Assembly (NCBI RefSeq): GCF_010820665.1
Contig: NZ_JAAIKC010000002.1
Span: forward strand, 310,001 to 374,000
Direction of reading: 5' to 3'
Origin: Paenibacillus sp. SYP-B3998
Lineage (GTDB): Bacteria; Bacillota; Bacilli; Paenibacillales; NBRC-103111
DNA: 64,000 bases
Shown: positions 1 through 7,741 of the stretch, piece by piece
How positions within the stretch are numbered: the first letter of the stretch is position 1
Layout of the letters: each line of letters starts with the position of its first letter
Made by a program: the position numbers and the translations under genes
Notes under the pieces: generated by a model
Databases searched by the model: none
Told to the model about the DNA's origin: nothing
What the model saw: only the letters and a program-made list of their open reading frames with translations

Positions 1-2
1 AC

Positions 3-308
3 CCTAAATACATGCTAGGCTTCGGTCCTATTACGATTGAAAACGCACAAACGGACACACAGGATTTATCTGGACGGTCGAGCGTAACTATCACTATAAA
101 AGGCAATCATTTACCGACTCTCGGTTATGTCACGCTGAACGGCAAGTCATTGCCAACCACTTGGCTGGATGAAAACAAATTGACTGCCAGAGTTGAAGGC
201 GATGTGCTAAAGACTGGCATTTGGGACATTCAAGTTCAGGTGAAAGATTCTAAAGAAACGGTAATCGGAAAATCCAATACATGGCCTATTGATATGGGAG
301 GCCGTTAA
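3..308 (+). CDS. C-terminal end of a protein with an IPT/TIG-like beta-sandwich domain (partial)
   Basis: The reading frame is open to the left edge of the window, so only the last 101 residues are visible. The first ATG at 12 has no ribosome binding site and is probably internal. The visible part reads like one immunoglobulin-like IPT/TIG domain: alternating hydrophobic strands, a G-N-H-L-P turn, and a V-T-L-N-G-K strand followed by an L-T-A-R-V strand. Such domains usually sit at the end of secreted or membrane-anchored proteins, where they bind carbohydrate or act as spacers. The catalytic or main domain lies outside the window, so the function is unknown. A terminator hairpin follows within 15 bases. 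Confidence 0.5.
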   Translation, partial: PKYMLGFGPITIENAQTDTQDLSGRSSVTITIKGNHLPTLGYVTLNGKSLPTTWLDENKLTARVEGDVLKTGIWDIQVQVKDSKETVIGKSNTWPIDMGGR

Positions 309-321
309 CATGCACACAAAT

Positions 322-350
322 TCCCCTGCCGAAACCGGTAAGGGGATTTT
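322..350. terminator. Terminator hairpin between convergent genes
   Basis: TCCCCT pairs with AGGGGA, extended by GCCG/CGGT with one bulged A and a small A-rich loop. It is followed by TTTT on the plus strand. It lies between the end of the partial plus-strand gene (308) and the end of the minus-strand efflux gene (361), so it can serve both. Confidence 0.7.
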
Positions 351-360
351 CGTATATAAT

Positions 361-1731
361 TTACGTTAGAGCCGTCTGTTTTGTACGGTACAGATAATAA
401 CTAAGAACGGCAAGTAAAAGGATTCCTGCTGCTCCCCAAAAAATATGTGAATAGGCTTCGGCAAGTGGAATCGACTTTTGCCAAACAATGCTCTTACCGC
501 TCAAGGCCACGCCAAAAGCACCGCCTACGAACTGAATCAATTGTGAAAGCCCCATACCAGCGCCAATTTGCTCCCGCGGCAATATTCGTGACATTTCATT
601 CGATAAACTCGTTGTCAACATCGTCGCTCCAATACTCAGAGGAATATAGATGCAAAGAATCGTATACGGTGACGTGTGACTGAAACAGGCGAAGAGAATT
701 GCGCCAACTAACATAAGCAGGCTACCTCCGCGCAGATTAAGATGATTACCATAACGATCAATCAACCTGCCAATCGGGTTGGAAAGCACAGCGGATACCA
801 TAGCACCAGGAAAAATCATTAATCCTGTAAATGATGAGCTCATCCCATACAAGCGGCTCAGCATAAGCGGCATCAGAAACAAAACTGCAAAGTGGGCGGC
901 AAACGCGGCAAAGCTCATAAAGCTAAGAAGCATATACGGCTTATTCGTCAATAATACAGGTTGAACGAAAGGCTGATCCGTTCGTTTGATTCGAAACCAA
1001 AATGAAAGTAAGAATATCACTCCAGCAGCCAAGGCTAGCAGCGAGCTAGTCGTCATAAACAGAAGGAGTCCCGTAACACCGATGCCGATAAAGGCTGCGC
1101 CTGCGAAGTCAAAACGAACGTGAACGGCCTCTTCTTTCGGAAGCAATTTATAAAAAATTGGCAACAAGAGCACAATAAGGCCCGTAATAACGAATAATCC
1201 GTTCCATCCCCAGTATTGTGTAATTAAGCCCCCTAAGACTGGCCCTAGCCCCATGCCGAACGTAGCTGTGGAGATGACGATTGACATCGAACTTCCCCTT
1301 CTGCTCATTGGAATATAACGGGTAACGAGCACAATTCCTAAGGCGATCCCTGATCCGGCGCCCGTAGCTTGCAATAAGCGTGCCCCAAACAGCATGACAA
1401 AGTGATGGCTGAAAGCACCCAATAAAGAACCAAAAGTAAGAAAACAAATTCCGATAACAAGCAGTCTTCTTATGGGTAGGTAATCGGATAATCGGCTGAA
1501 GGTGATTGAGGATAACGCAAACATAATCGAATACCCTGTTACAATCCATGATGCCGTTGCGGAAGATAAAGAGAAGTCCTTCATAATTTGTGGTAACGCC
1601 ACATTGAACATCGTTGAATTCATAGCAATCAACATGACAGCAACACTCCAAAAACTAAGAACTAGCTTTTCTCTCAGGACGGCCACTTCTGCATGAGGAG
1701 TCGAAATCGTTGAAGCTGTATTCGTCGTCAT
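361..1731 (-). CDS. MFS drug-efflux transporter, TetL/DHA2-like
   Basis: A 456-residue integral membrane protein of the major facilitator superfamily. The N-terminal segment has the N-V-A-L-P-Q-I and W-I-V-T-G-Y pattern typical of the TetK/TetL/QacA branch. A motif C-like stretch (GMGLGPVLGGL, near residue 160) marks a drug:proton antiporter, and a GRLIDRYG loop lies in the second half. The length matches 14-helix TetL-type pumps (about 458 residues). The likely role is proton-driven export of a hydrophobic compound from the cytoplasm; the substrate cannot be read from the sequence. The gene stands alone, with a perfect inverted repeat just upstream (1761-1778) that suggests control by a dedicated dimeric repressor. 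Confidence 0.85.
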   Translation of the reverse strand: MTTNTASTISTPHAEVAVLREKLVLSFWSVAVMLIAMNSTMFNVALPQIMKDFSLSSATASWIVTGYSIMFALSSITFSRLSDYLPIRRLLVIGICFLTFGSLLGAFSHHFVMLFGARLLQATGAGSGIALGIVLVTRYIPMSRRGSSMSIVISTATFGMGLGPVLGGLITQYWGWNGLFVITGLIVLLLPIFYKLLPKEEAVHVRFDFAGAAFIGIGVTGLLLFMTTSSLLALAAGVIFLLSFWFRIKRTDQPFVQPVLLTNKPYMLLSFMSFAAFAAHFAVLFLMPLMLSRLYGMSSSFTGLMIFPGAMVSAVLSNPIGRLIDRYGNHLNLRGGSLLMLVGAILFACFSHTSPYTILCIYIPLSIGATMLTTSLSNEMSRILPREQIGAGMGLSQLIQFVGGAFGVALSGKSIVWQKSIPLAEAYSHIFWGAAGILLLAVLSYYLYRTKQTALT

Positions 1732-1760
1732 TTGAGTAAAGGATCCCTCCCCTTTTTATT

Positions 1761-1778
1761 GTTCGAAAGTTATCGAAC
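1761..1778 (-). promoter_or_regulatory. Inverted-repeat operator candidate upstream of the efflux gene
   Basis: GTTCGA-N6-TCGAAC is a perfect 6+6 palindrome placed about 30 bases before the efflux start codon, in the promoter or leader region. Palindromes of this size are typical targets of MarR- or TetR-family repressors controlling efflux pumps. No regulator gene is adjacent, so the protein that binds it is unknown. Confidence 0.5.
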
Positions 1779-1821
1779 TATTAAAATTTAACACAGATCA
1801 TTTCCAAGTTCAAGAAAAAAA

Positions 1822-1854
1822 GAAAAGCCCTTTCCGGTAAGGAAAAGGCTTTTC
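1822..1854 (-). terminator. Rho-independent terminator of the sugar dehydrogenase operon
   Basis: On the minus strand AAAAGCC-T-TTTCC pairs with GGAAA-G-GGCTTTT and is followed by C and a run of seven T. It lies directly after the minus-strand stop at 1877. Confidence 0.85.
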
Positions 1855-1876
1855 CAATTTTTAAATTTTATATCAT

Positions 1877-2896
1877 CTATAGCGATACCATTTTCCCCGT
1901 AGCTTCTGATTCAAAAGCAGCAAGAATAACGTTCAAAGCACGCAATCCTTCTTCGCCTGAAATACGCGGCGCTTGGCCTGCTAGAATGCTAGCTACAAAC
2001 TCATCGATAATACCGCTTGAGGTTTGTTTCGCATTCGTTGCAATCTCCCCAACCCTGTGACGCTCAACTGAGCCATCTCGCAGCTCAACAATGACTTGAT
2101 CCTCGGGATGGGTACCAATCTTAATTACCCCATTTTCACACCATAGCACAGTTGAGTTGTCCTCACCCTTGTAGTAAGTCCAGCTTGCCACCAGAGTGCC
2201 TATTGCCCCACTTGCCATACGGAGCACACACGTCGAATTATCGTCTACTTGCGTGTCTTCTTTATGTCTCGTGCTTACAAAAGCCGCCACTTGCGTTACT
2301 TCATCGCTCAAGAGCCAACGAATCAAATCGGACTTATGTACACCCAGATCTCCCATTGCGCCCATGATTGCTTCTTCCTTACGGAAGAACCAACTGTCGC
2401 GACCATCAATACTCCAACCCTCAGGTCCTGCATGCCCGAAAGATGTGCGGAATGTCAGCACTTTACCCAGCTTACCGGAATCCAAAATTTCTTTGGCTTT
2501 CACATGCGGTGGCATCAATCTTTGGTTGTGTCCAACCATCAGAAATACACCATTTTTCTTTGCGGCTGCGATCATGGCTTCTGCTTCGGCCACTGTTGTA
2601 GCAATGGGCTTTTCAACGAGCACGTGTGCTCCGGCATTTGCCACTGCAATTGATACTTCCGCATGAAGATAGTTCGGTGTACAAACACTAACGGCATCCA
2701 CTTTCTCCTGCTTTAGCATTTCCGCATAACTGCTGTAAGCTTTGCCACCGTGTAGTTGTGCATAGTGCTCCGCTCTTTCAATAATAGGATCAACGAATGC
2801 GACAATTTCCACATTCGGATTCCAGCTATACTCAGGAATGTGCCTATATTTGGAAATGGAACCACAACCAACTACGGCAACTTTAATTTTAGTCAT
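1877..2896 (-). CDS. Gfo/Idh/MocA-family NAD(P)-dependent sugar dehydrogenase
   Basis: A 339-residue cytoplasmic oxidoreductase. The N-terminal Rossmann fold shows VAVVGCGSISKYRHIPEY (residues 6-23), and the family signature VEKPIATT lies near residue 95, with the Lys of the EKP motif. The C-terminal half is the alpha/beta substrate domain with the D-L-G-V-H-K-S-D segment around residue 184, where the family's catalytic His/Asp region lies. Members oxidise sugars, inositols or amino-sugars. It is the second gene of an operon after a TIM-barrel isomerase 24 bases upstream, a pairing common in inositol-like or keto-sugar catabolism. The exact substrate is not determinable. Confidence 0.88.
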   Translation of the reverse strand: MTKIKVAVVGCGSISKYRHIPEYSWNPNVEIVAFVDPIIERAEHYAQLHGGKAYSSYAEMLKQEKVDAVSVCTPNYLHAEVSIAVANAGAHVLVEKPIATTVAEAEAMIAAAKKNGVFLMVGHNQRLMPPHVKAKEILDSGKLGKVLTFRTSFGHAGPEGWSIDGRDSWFFRKEEAIMGAMGDLGVHKSDLIRWLLSDEVTQVAAFVSTRHKEDTQVDDNSTCVLRMASGAIGTLVASWTYYKGEDNSTVLWCENGVIKIGTHPEDQVIVELRDGSVERHRVGEIATNAKQTSSGIIDEFVASILAGQAPRISGEEGLRALNVILAAFESEATGKMVSL

Positions 2897-2920
2897 CTGA
2901 TTTATGATCTCCTTTATTGG

Positions 2921-3697
2921 TTAGTTCTTTACACCTGTATAATGTTCTTTTACCCAGTTCAAACTGTTTGCTACACTAGTAAGCGGTGGTTTCTGACAGT
3001 GATCTTGCTCTACAACCAGCCATTCAACGCCAGCTTGCTCTGCTGCTTTAATAACTTTCTCTAGCTCCACTTCACCTTGACCGAGCTCCAACGTAACAAT
3101 TTTACCCTCTGCATCTTTACTGAAATCTTTAAAATGGACAAGCGGCAAACGTCCAGCATATTTAGCAATATACGCTAATGGATCTTGACCTGCGAATTGA
3201 ACCCAGCATACATCCATCTCAACGTTAATTGCATTTTCACCTTTTTGCGCATACATCGCATCGAAGACAAATTGACCATTCACATGTAAATGGAATTCAA
3301 AGTCGTGGTTATGGTACAGGAATTGCAATCCTTGCTTCTTCGTTGCTTCAGCAAACGTTTCACAATCGGCAATGATTTGCTGCCATTGTTCTACCGTTTG
3401 ACGTTGTTCGTCAGCGACGTAAGGACAAATGATATAGGTAGCCCCCAACGTACGGAGAAACTCAATTTCTCCTTGTAAGTTGTTTCTCAAGTTATCCAAA
3501 CTTACATGACTTCCAATCGCTTTCAATCCGATCTCATCCAAAAGTTGTTTCAATTGCTCTGCCGGCATACCGTAGTACCCTGCAAATTCAACACCTTCGT
3601 ACCCCAACTTCGCTACATGACGAAGCGTACCCTCCATATCTAGAGCCATATCATCTCTAAGCGTATACAATTGCAAACCAATTCCAATATGTGCCAT
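2921..3697 (-). CDS. Sugar phosphate isomerase/epimerase-like TIM barrel protein
   Basis: A 258-residue protein of the xylose-isomerase-like TIM-barrel family (AP endonuclease 2 fold). It starts IGIGLQLYTLRDDM and contains the usual metal-ligand segments (a Y-H-N-H-D-F-E stretch in the middle and V-E-M-D-V-C-W later). The start was set at 3697 because GGGGA lies 6 bases before this ATG; the longer open frame to 3745 has no ribosome site and its extra N-terminus does not look like the family. It probably interconverts a keto-sugar or dehydrates an inositol-type substrate for the dehydrogenase encoded just downstream. First gene of the two-gene operon, divergent from the AraC-type regulator. 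Confidence 0.82.
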   Translation of the reverse strand: MAHIGIGLQLYTLRDDMALDMEGTLRHVAKLGYEGVEFAGYYGMPAEQLKQLLDEIGLKAIGSHVSLDNLRNNLQGEIEFLRTLGATYIICPYVADEQRQTVEQWQQIIADCETFAEATKKQGLQFLYHNHDFEFHLHVNGQFVFDAMYAQKGENAINVEMDVCWVQFAGQDPLAYIAKYAGRLPLVHFKDFSKDAEGKIVTLELGQGEVELEKVIKAAEQAGVEWLVVEQDHCQKPPLTSVANSLNWVKEHYTGVKN

Positions 3698-3844
3698 TCT
3701 AGTTCCCCATTTCATACAATTATATTTGCAAAGCCTATAAAACATGCACCTTTATGATGATATTATACGGGAGAATGGCTTATTATGACCATTCACGATA
3801 TAATTAAAACATCTCTTATTTGGCTATGAAAGGTGAACAGCAAG

Positions 3845-4654
3845 ATGGACACAGTGGAAACAGAGATCTTAACCTGCGGCTATTCCTTCCATATGGACAA
3901 TTTTAATTTCAGTGCCAAAAATGGGCTCAATACTTATCTTTTTCGTTTGCAAACAGAGGGCTCCTGCGAGGCTCTCGTGGAAGGGCATATCCGTCTGATT
4001 GAAGCTGGAGACTTACTACTCTATAAGCCGGGCGATCCTTATGAGCTTCGTATTGAAGAGCATCCCGATCAACTGCATGGCAAAATTGCCAGTGGGGACT
4101 ATTATTTGTTCTGTAAGGGAGCATGGGTTGATGCCTGGTGGAACCGCAGTCCGAAAGCTGCTTGCAACCGCATCGATCTGGATGCACGATTGATTTCGCT
4201 TTGGCGTCAACTCATACTGGAAAAGCGGAGAATGGAAGAAGAAAACCGTGAGCTCAGCGGTTATTTGCTGCAAGCACTTTGCTTGTATGTTGAACGTGCT
4301 GCAACGGAGACCGTCTCCTTACAAGGGCGTCCCTTCACTGGGACGCGCATGAAGCGCTTCATCGAAGCGCACGCGACGGTGACTTTTAAGATTGAGGACG
4401 TAGCTGCTCATGTTGGACTGAGCGTATCTCGTGCTGTGCATTTGTTCAAGGAATGCTTCGGCAAGACCATGGTTCAGTACGCTCTTGAAGTTCGCCTAAC
4501 CAGCGCTGTCGAGCGCATGCATGACAGCTCGATGTCACTGGAGCAAATTGCCTTAAGCTGCGGTTTCGGCAGCTATCCTTATTTCCACAGAGCCTTCAAA
4601 GTTAGGTTTGGCTTATCACCCAAACTATTTCGCCAGAAGGCTCAACAGAACTAG
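3845..4654 (+). CDS. AraC-family transcriptional regulator
   Basis: A 269-residue regulator. The N-terminal half is a cupin-like ligand-binding domain (E-A-G-D-L-L-L-Y-K-P-G-D signature). The last 100 residues carry two helix-turn-helix units, FKIEDVAAHVGLSVSRAVHLF and MSLEQIALSCGFGSYPYFHR, ending with the usual F-x-L-S-P-K-x-F-R-Q. The start was set at ATG 3845 because AAAGGTGA lies 8 bases upstream; the GTG at 3833 overlaps that ribosome site. It is divergent from the isomerase/dehydrogenase operon, which it probably controls in response to the sugar. This regulatory link is inferred from position only. Confidence 0.88.
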   Translation: MDTVETEILTCGYSFHMDNFNFSAKNGLNTYLFRLQTEGSCEALVEGHIRLIEAGDLLLYKPGDPYELRIEEHPDQLHGKIASGDYYLFCKGAWVDAWWNRSPKAACNRIDLDARLISLWRQLILEKRRMEEENRELSGYLLQALCLYVERAATETVSLQGRPFTGTRMKRFIEAHATVTFKIEDVAAHVGLSVSRAVHLFKECFGKTMVQYALEVRLTSAVERMHDSSMSLEQIALSCGFGSYPYFHRAFKVRFGLSPKLFRQKAQQN

Positions 4655-4658
4655 AAAT

Positions 4659-4686
4659 CGCCCTCCCGACTTACCGTGGGAGGGCG
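4659..4686. terminator. Hairpin between convergent regulator and deacetylase genes
   Basis: CGCCCTCCC and GGGAGGGCG form a perfect 9-bp GC-rich stem with a 10-base loop. There is no long T-run on either side. It lies between the stop at 4654 (plus) and the stop at 4702 (minus), so it probably ends both transcripts, including the biosynthetic operon. Confidence 0.6.
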
Positions 4687-4701
4687 ACCTAATCAGAACT
4701 T

Positions 4702-5343
4702 TTAGCGATCCAGCAGCTCTGATATCGTCGTACAACGATAGCCATCACGCTGAAGCTCGAACAAAATAACGGCAAGAGCTTGCACCGTTTGTTCCCTATT
4801 GCATGTCGCCGCTTCGCTACCGTCATGCAGCAACACAATATTGCCCGGCTCTACATTCGTCAGCGCTTTCCTGACAATTTGGTCTGCCCCTACGGAATTC
4901 CAGTCTTTCGTATCCTTATTCTCTGTCCACAAGATCATTCGATATAACAAGCGATGAACAAGAGCTAGCGTTTGTTCATTATACTCCCCATAGGGAGGGC
5001 GAAAGAGAGTAGGCTTGACCGCCCCTGCTTTCCAAAGGGCTTTTTCCGCCTCCTCTAGTTCTTCAAGCAGCTCTTCATCGGATAAAGTACTCACATCAGC
5101 GTGACTCCATGTATGATTGCCAACCTCATGGCCTTCCGCGATAATTTGCTTTACCAATTCAGGATACTTTTGAACGTGACAGCCTAGGAGAAAAAAGGTA
5201 GCTTTCGCCTTATACTTCTTCAGCAACTGCAAGATTTGCGGTGTGTAAACCGGGTGTGGACCGTCATCAAAGGTCAGACATACAGCCTTTTGTGCATGAT
5301 CAATATGTTCAATGACCGATCCAGCAAGCATCTTAGTCCTCAT
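4702..5343 (-). CDS. NodB-type polysaccharide deacetylase without signal peptide
   Basis: A 213-residue carbohydrate esterase family 4 domain. Motif 1 is TFDDGPH (Asp26 and Asp27), motif 2 is NHTWSH (metal ligands His77 and His81), motif 3 is RPPYGEYN (about 115-122) and the late motif is LLHDG. All catalytic and metal residues appear present. There is no signal peptide or membrane segment, unlike wall-acting deacetylases, so it probably works in the cytoplasm on an N-acetylated intermediate. Its ATG overlaps the stop of the preceding BtrH-like gene (5340), giving translational coupling. It is the last gene of the biosynthetic operon. The substrate is unknown. Confidence 0.85.
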   Translation of the reverse strand: MRTKMLAGSVIEHIDHAQKAVCLTFDDGPHPVYTPQILQLLKKYKAKATFFLLGCHVQKYPELVKQIIAEGHEVGNHTWSHADVSTLSDEELLEELEEAEKALWKAGAVKPTLFRPPYGEYNEQTLALVHRLLYRMILWTENKDTKDWNSVGADQIVRKALTNVEPGNIVLLHDGSEAATCNREQTVQALAVILFELQRDGYRCTTISELLDR

Positions 5344-6353
5344 CCTACTTGCTGTAGTGAACGATTAGCTTTATACAGCGTCTCCCACATGTCGCTTTCT
5401 TTTTGCATTAAGTTTTTTGCCATATCAATCATTTTGTCTCGCTCTAACGTGAAGGGCCTATGCGCAAAAATCAAAGCTTTGTGCTTACCAAACAAATTTC
5501 GTATAATTTGCCAACCATCATGGATCTGATCCACTTGGGTCACTAGATTCTCGTATAAGTCATTATCAATATGACCCGATTCAACCAAGTATTGAAACAG
5601 ATATTTGCTTGCAATCTGACGATTAAAAAAGGATTCCGTTCCAATCATACTGTAATCCAAATGTGAAGTTACCTCATCTGAATTCGGATCGAATTCCCAC
5701 AATCCATCAAAGGAAAACTCAGCGATTTCTCGTATAAGTCGCTCACTGTGATCAATCACCTCTTGAAAAGAAAACACGTAAGGCACATGTTCATCCAATA
5801 CCATTTCTACATAAGGATATTTAAACACTTCACTATTCATGAAATAATCCGAATTTTTGAAACAAGTTACCAGAGTATCTTCAGAAATTTCAAATTCGTT
5901 ATATCCATTCAAATTATCATCTAAAACAAAAAACACGTTACGTGCCTCATCGTAGCCTTTAATTATTGAGTAGTGACTCCAATGATACCGTTGAAAGCAA
6001 TAGGAACCTGGTATCCAGCTATAAAGATCCACACACAACGAAATAATGCGCTGCTCTTTAATTAATACTTTAATCTCATCCACAAATCTCTCTTCATCTA
6101 GAAAAAAATGAGGTTTTAATTCAAATTTAAAAGCAGAAGTCATTTGCTGAAACCAAGGCAGCTTCACAGCAGGGAGACGAAAGCTAGGATCTTTGTAGTT
6201 GTTCGTGTGTTCAAAGGAATGATGATTCATATAGGCTGCAAGTCTATACGCTTTATCAAAATGAGTAGCCAATGAAAACATACCGTTTAGAAAGCAGTTC
6301 ATCCAAAAATCGCTAAAAGGTTTAATATCATAACTATATGTTGGCTTATTCAT
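5340..6353 (-). CDS. BtrH-like acyltransferase/peptidase-fold protein A
   Basis: A 337-residue protein that resembles the BtrH N-terminal domain family (a papain-like fold used to move an aminoacyl group from carrier protein to acceptor in butirosin). Support is a near-N-terminal Cys20 in an F-W-M-N-C-F-L-N-G context, His127 in HYSIIKGYDE and Asp145 in VFFVLDD; the His-to-Asp spacing is exactly 18, as in the two other copies (12638-13768 and 18501-19553). The C-terminal half is helical. Ribosome site GGGGAG lies 8 bases before the ATG. Coupled upstream to the ATP-grasp gene and downstream to the deacetylase. The family assignment is by motif reading only. Confidence 0.6.
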   Translation of the reverse strand: MNKPTYSYDIKPFSDFWMNCFLNGMFSLATHFDKAYRLAAYMNHHSFEHTNNYKDPSFRLPAVKLPWFQQMTSAFKFELKPHFFLDEERFVDEIKVLIKEQRIISLCVDLYSWIPGSYCFQRYHWSHYSIIKGYDEARNVFFVLDDNLNGYNEFEISEDTLVTCFKNSDYFMNSEVFKYPYVEMVLDEHVPYVFSFQEVIDHSERLIREIAEFSFDGLWEFDPNSDEVTSHLDYSMIGTESFFNRQIASKYLFQYLVESGHIDNDLYENLVTQVDQIHDGWQIIRNLFGKHKALIFAHRPFTLERDKMIDMAKNLMQKESDMWETLYKANRSLQQVG

Positions 6354-6367
6354 TCATTCAGCTCCCC

Positions 6368-7741
6368 TTATCTAGAACTCGCAGGTAAACGTAAGCTCGC
6401 AAAATGCTGAACTACATGCTCGAGTCGTTCGTTGTAAGCTTCTACCCCTTCCCAATCACGTGCCAGAATTAATGTAAACAAGCGTCCTGTATATGAACCG
6501 CTGCTGGCATCTAATCGGAGAGGCAAGGTTGCTGAAGTATAAACAAGCACACCCTCGCCAGTCGCTTGGTTATAGAGAATGTTTTCTTGCTGCAGCACCC
6601 TTTGCAGTTCATCGTAATCACACGGAGAGTCGGATACAAGCTTGAAATATCTGGAGTACAACCTCTGTTCGCCTAAAACATGCCCAATGAAAGAAATATA
6701 CGTGGACAGCGTAAATCTTCCATTAATTTCAATAATCGGGATAATTAAATCATCGTCCGTAATGATGGAATCAATACCGGCAACCCCAGAATATCCAATA
6801 CTATAAAGGTAATTTCCAATCCGTTTCCCGAAGTCATGATATGCTTCTAATACCACCTCATCTAACTCGGCTGGCGCTTTGGAGCCAATATAGACTGTAT
6901 CCCGCAGTACCTGCTGTTTGATTGAGAAAACATCAACCTCGCCATTAGGTGCGACATAAATTTGATAATTCACATCAGCCTTCTTCAGATACCAGCCTTC
7001 AACCAACCATTTCGCATCCTCATGGCTGCGGGCTACTCGAGCTAGTCGCGCCAAAATTGCCGATAACTTTTCTGGACTCTCAATGATATAGAGACCCTTT
7101 CCAGAAGCGCCATGCGGTTCTTTGATAATGATTTTCTCAAATCGTTGTTCTCCGTTCGTTAACCGTTCATATTCATCTCGAATTTCCTGCACAGAATGAC
7201 ATACTTTGCCCTGGCATACGTCTAAACCAAGCTGTTCTGCAATGTGTCTGTTAAATATTTTGTCATTCACGACTGCATTCACACCTGAAGGAGCCCCAAC
7301 GAGTTGAAGACCGCAATTATTCGCAATGCTTTCTTCCAAGTGCGTAACAGCATAAGGAACGAAATAAACATCATCAGCGTCTTTCGCGATATTCGATAGT
7401 GTCTTTTGTAGTTGTTCATCTTTTAGCACAAGTTCAGAGATTGGCGTTAATGGATCTGTCTCTTCCGGCACAAGGATTGTTGGAGTCGCGAATCCAAGTC
7501 GCTTCAAGTGCGCTAAGTACGACTCCGAAGGTCGTTCTCTTAAAATAAGCACATCTTGCTCTCGACATAAAAGAAGGTTCATCTCTTCTACCCGATTGAC
7601 AGTCATTTCCTCACTACGATCCACAATGCCCGCATGGACTCGGTTCCAATATTTCTCTGCTCCAATGTTTAAAATCCAGATCAAGATCCCTCTATCTCGA
7701 TTCACAGTTAAATACTCAATCAAGTGAAATGTTTGGCTCAT
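6368..7741 (-). CDS. ATP-grasp ligase, possible BtrJ-like aminoacyl-carrier-protein ligase
   Basis: A 457-residue ATP-grasp enzyme. Residues 1-150 form a pre-ATP-grasp region. The nucleotide-binding lysine and glycine-rich loop are IIIKEPHGASGKGLYII (205-220), the adenine-side strand is WLVEGWY (245-251), and the Mg ligands are in IIEINGRF (Glu338, Asn340). In butirosin synthesis an ATP-grasp ligase (BtrJ) loads glutamate onto an acyl carrier protein, and a decarboxylase then acts on the bound residue. The adjacent upstream decarboxylase gene, whose stop overlaps this ATG (ATGA), makes the same pairing here. The amino acid used and the carrier partner are inference. Confidence 0.75.
   Translation of the reverse strand: MSQTFHLIEYLTVNRDRGILIWILNIGAEKYWNRVHAGIVDRSEEMTVNRVEEMNLLLCREQDVLILRERPSESYLAHLKRLGFATPTILVPEETDPLTPISELVLKDEQLQKTLSNIAKDADDVYFVPYAVTHLEESIANNCGLQLVGAPSGVNAVVNDKIFNRHIAEQLGLDVCQGKVCHSVQEIRDEYERLTNGEQRFEKIIIKEPHGASGKGLYIIESPEKLSAILARLARVARSHEDAKWLVEGWYLKKADVNYQIYVAPNGEVDVFSIKQQVLRDTVYIGSKAPAELDEVVLEAYHDFGKRIGNYLYSIGYSGVAGIDSIITDDDLIIPIIEINGRFTLSTYISFIGHVLGEQRLYSRYFKLVSDSPCDYDELQRVLQQENILYNQATGEGVLVYTSATLPLRLDASSGSYTGRLFTLILARDWEGVEAYNERLEHVVQHFASLRLPASSR

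Noticed and set aside
1148-1651. Minus-strand 167-residue open frame inside the efflux gene
   Set aside because: It lies wholly within the TetL-like gene in another frame, has no ribosome site and no recognisable domain.
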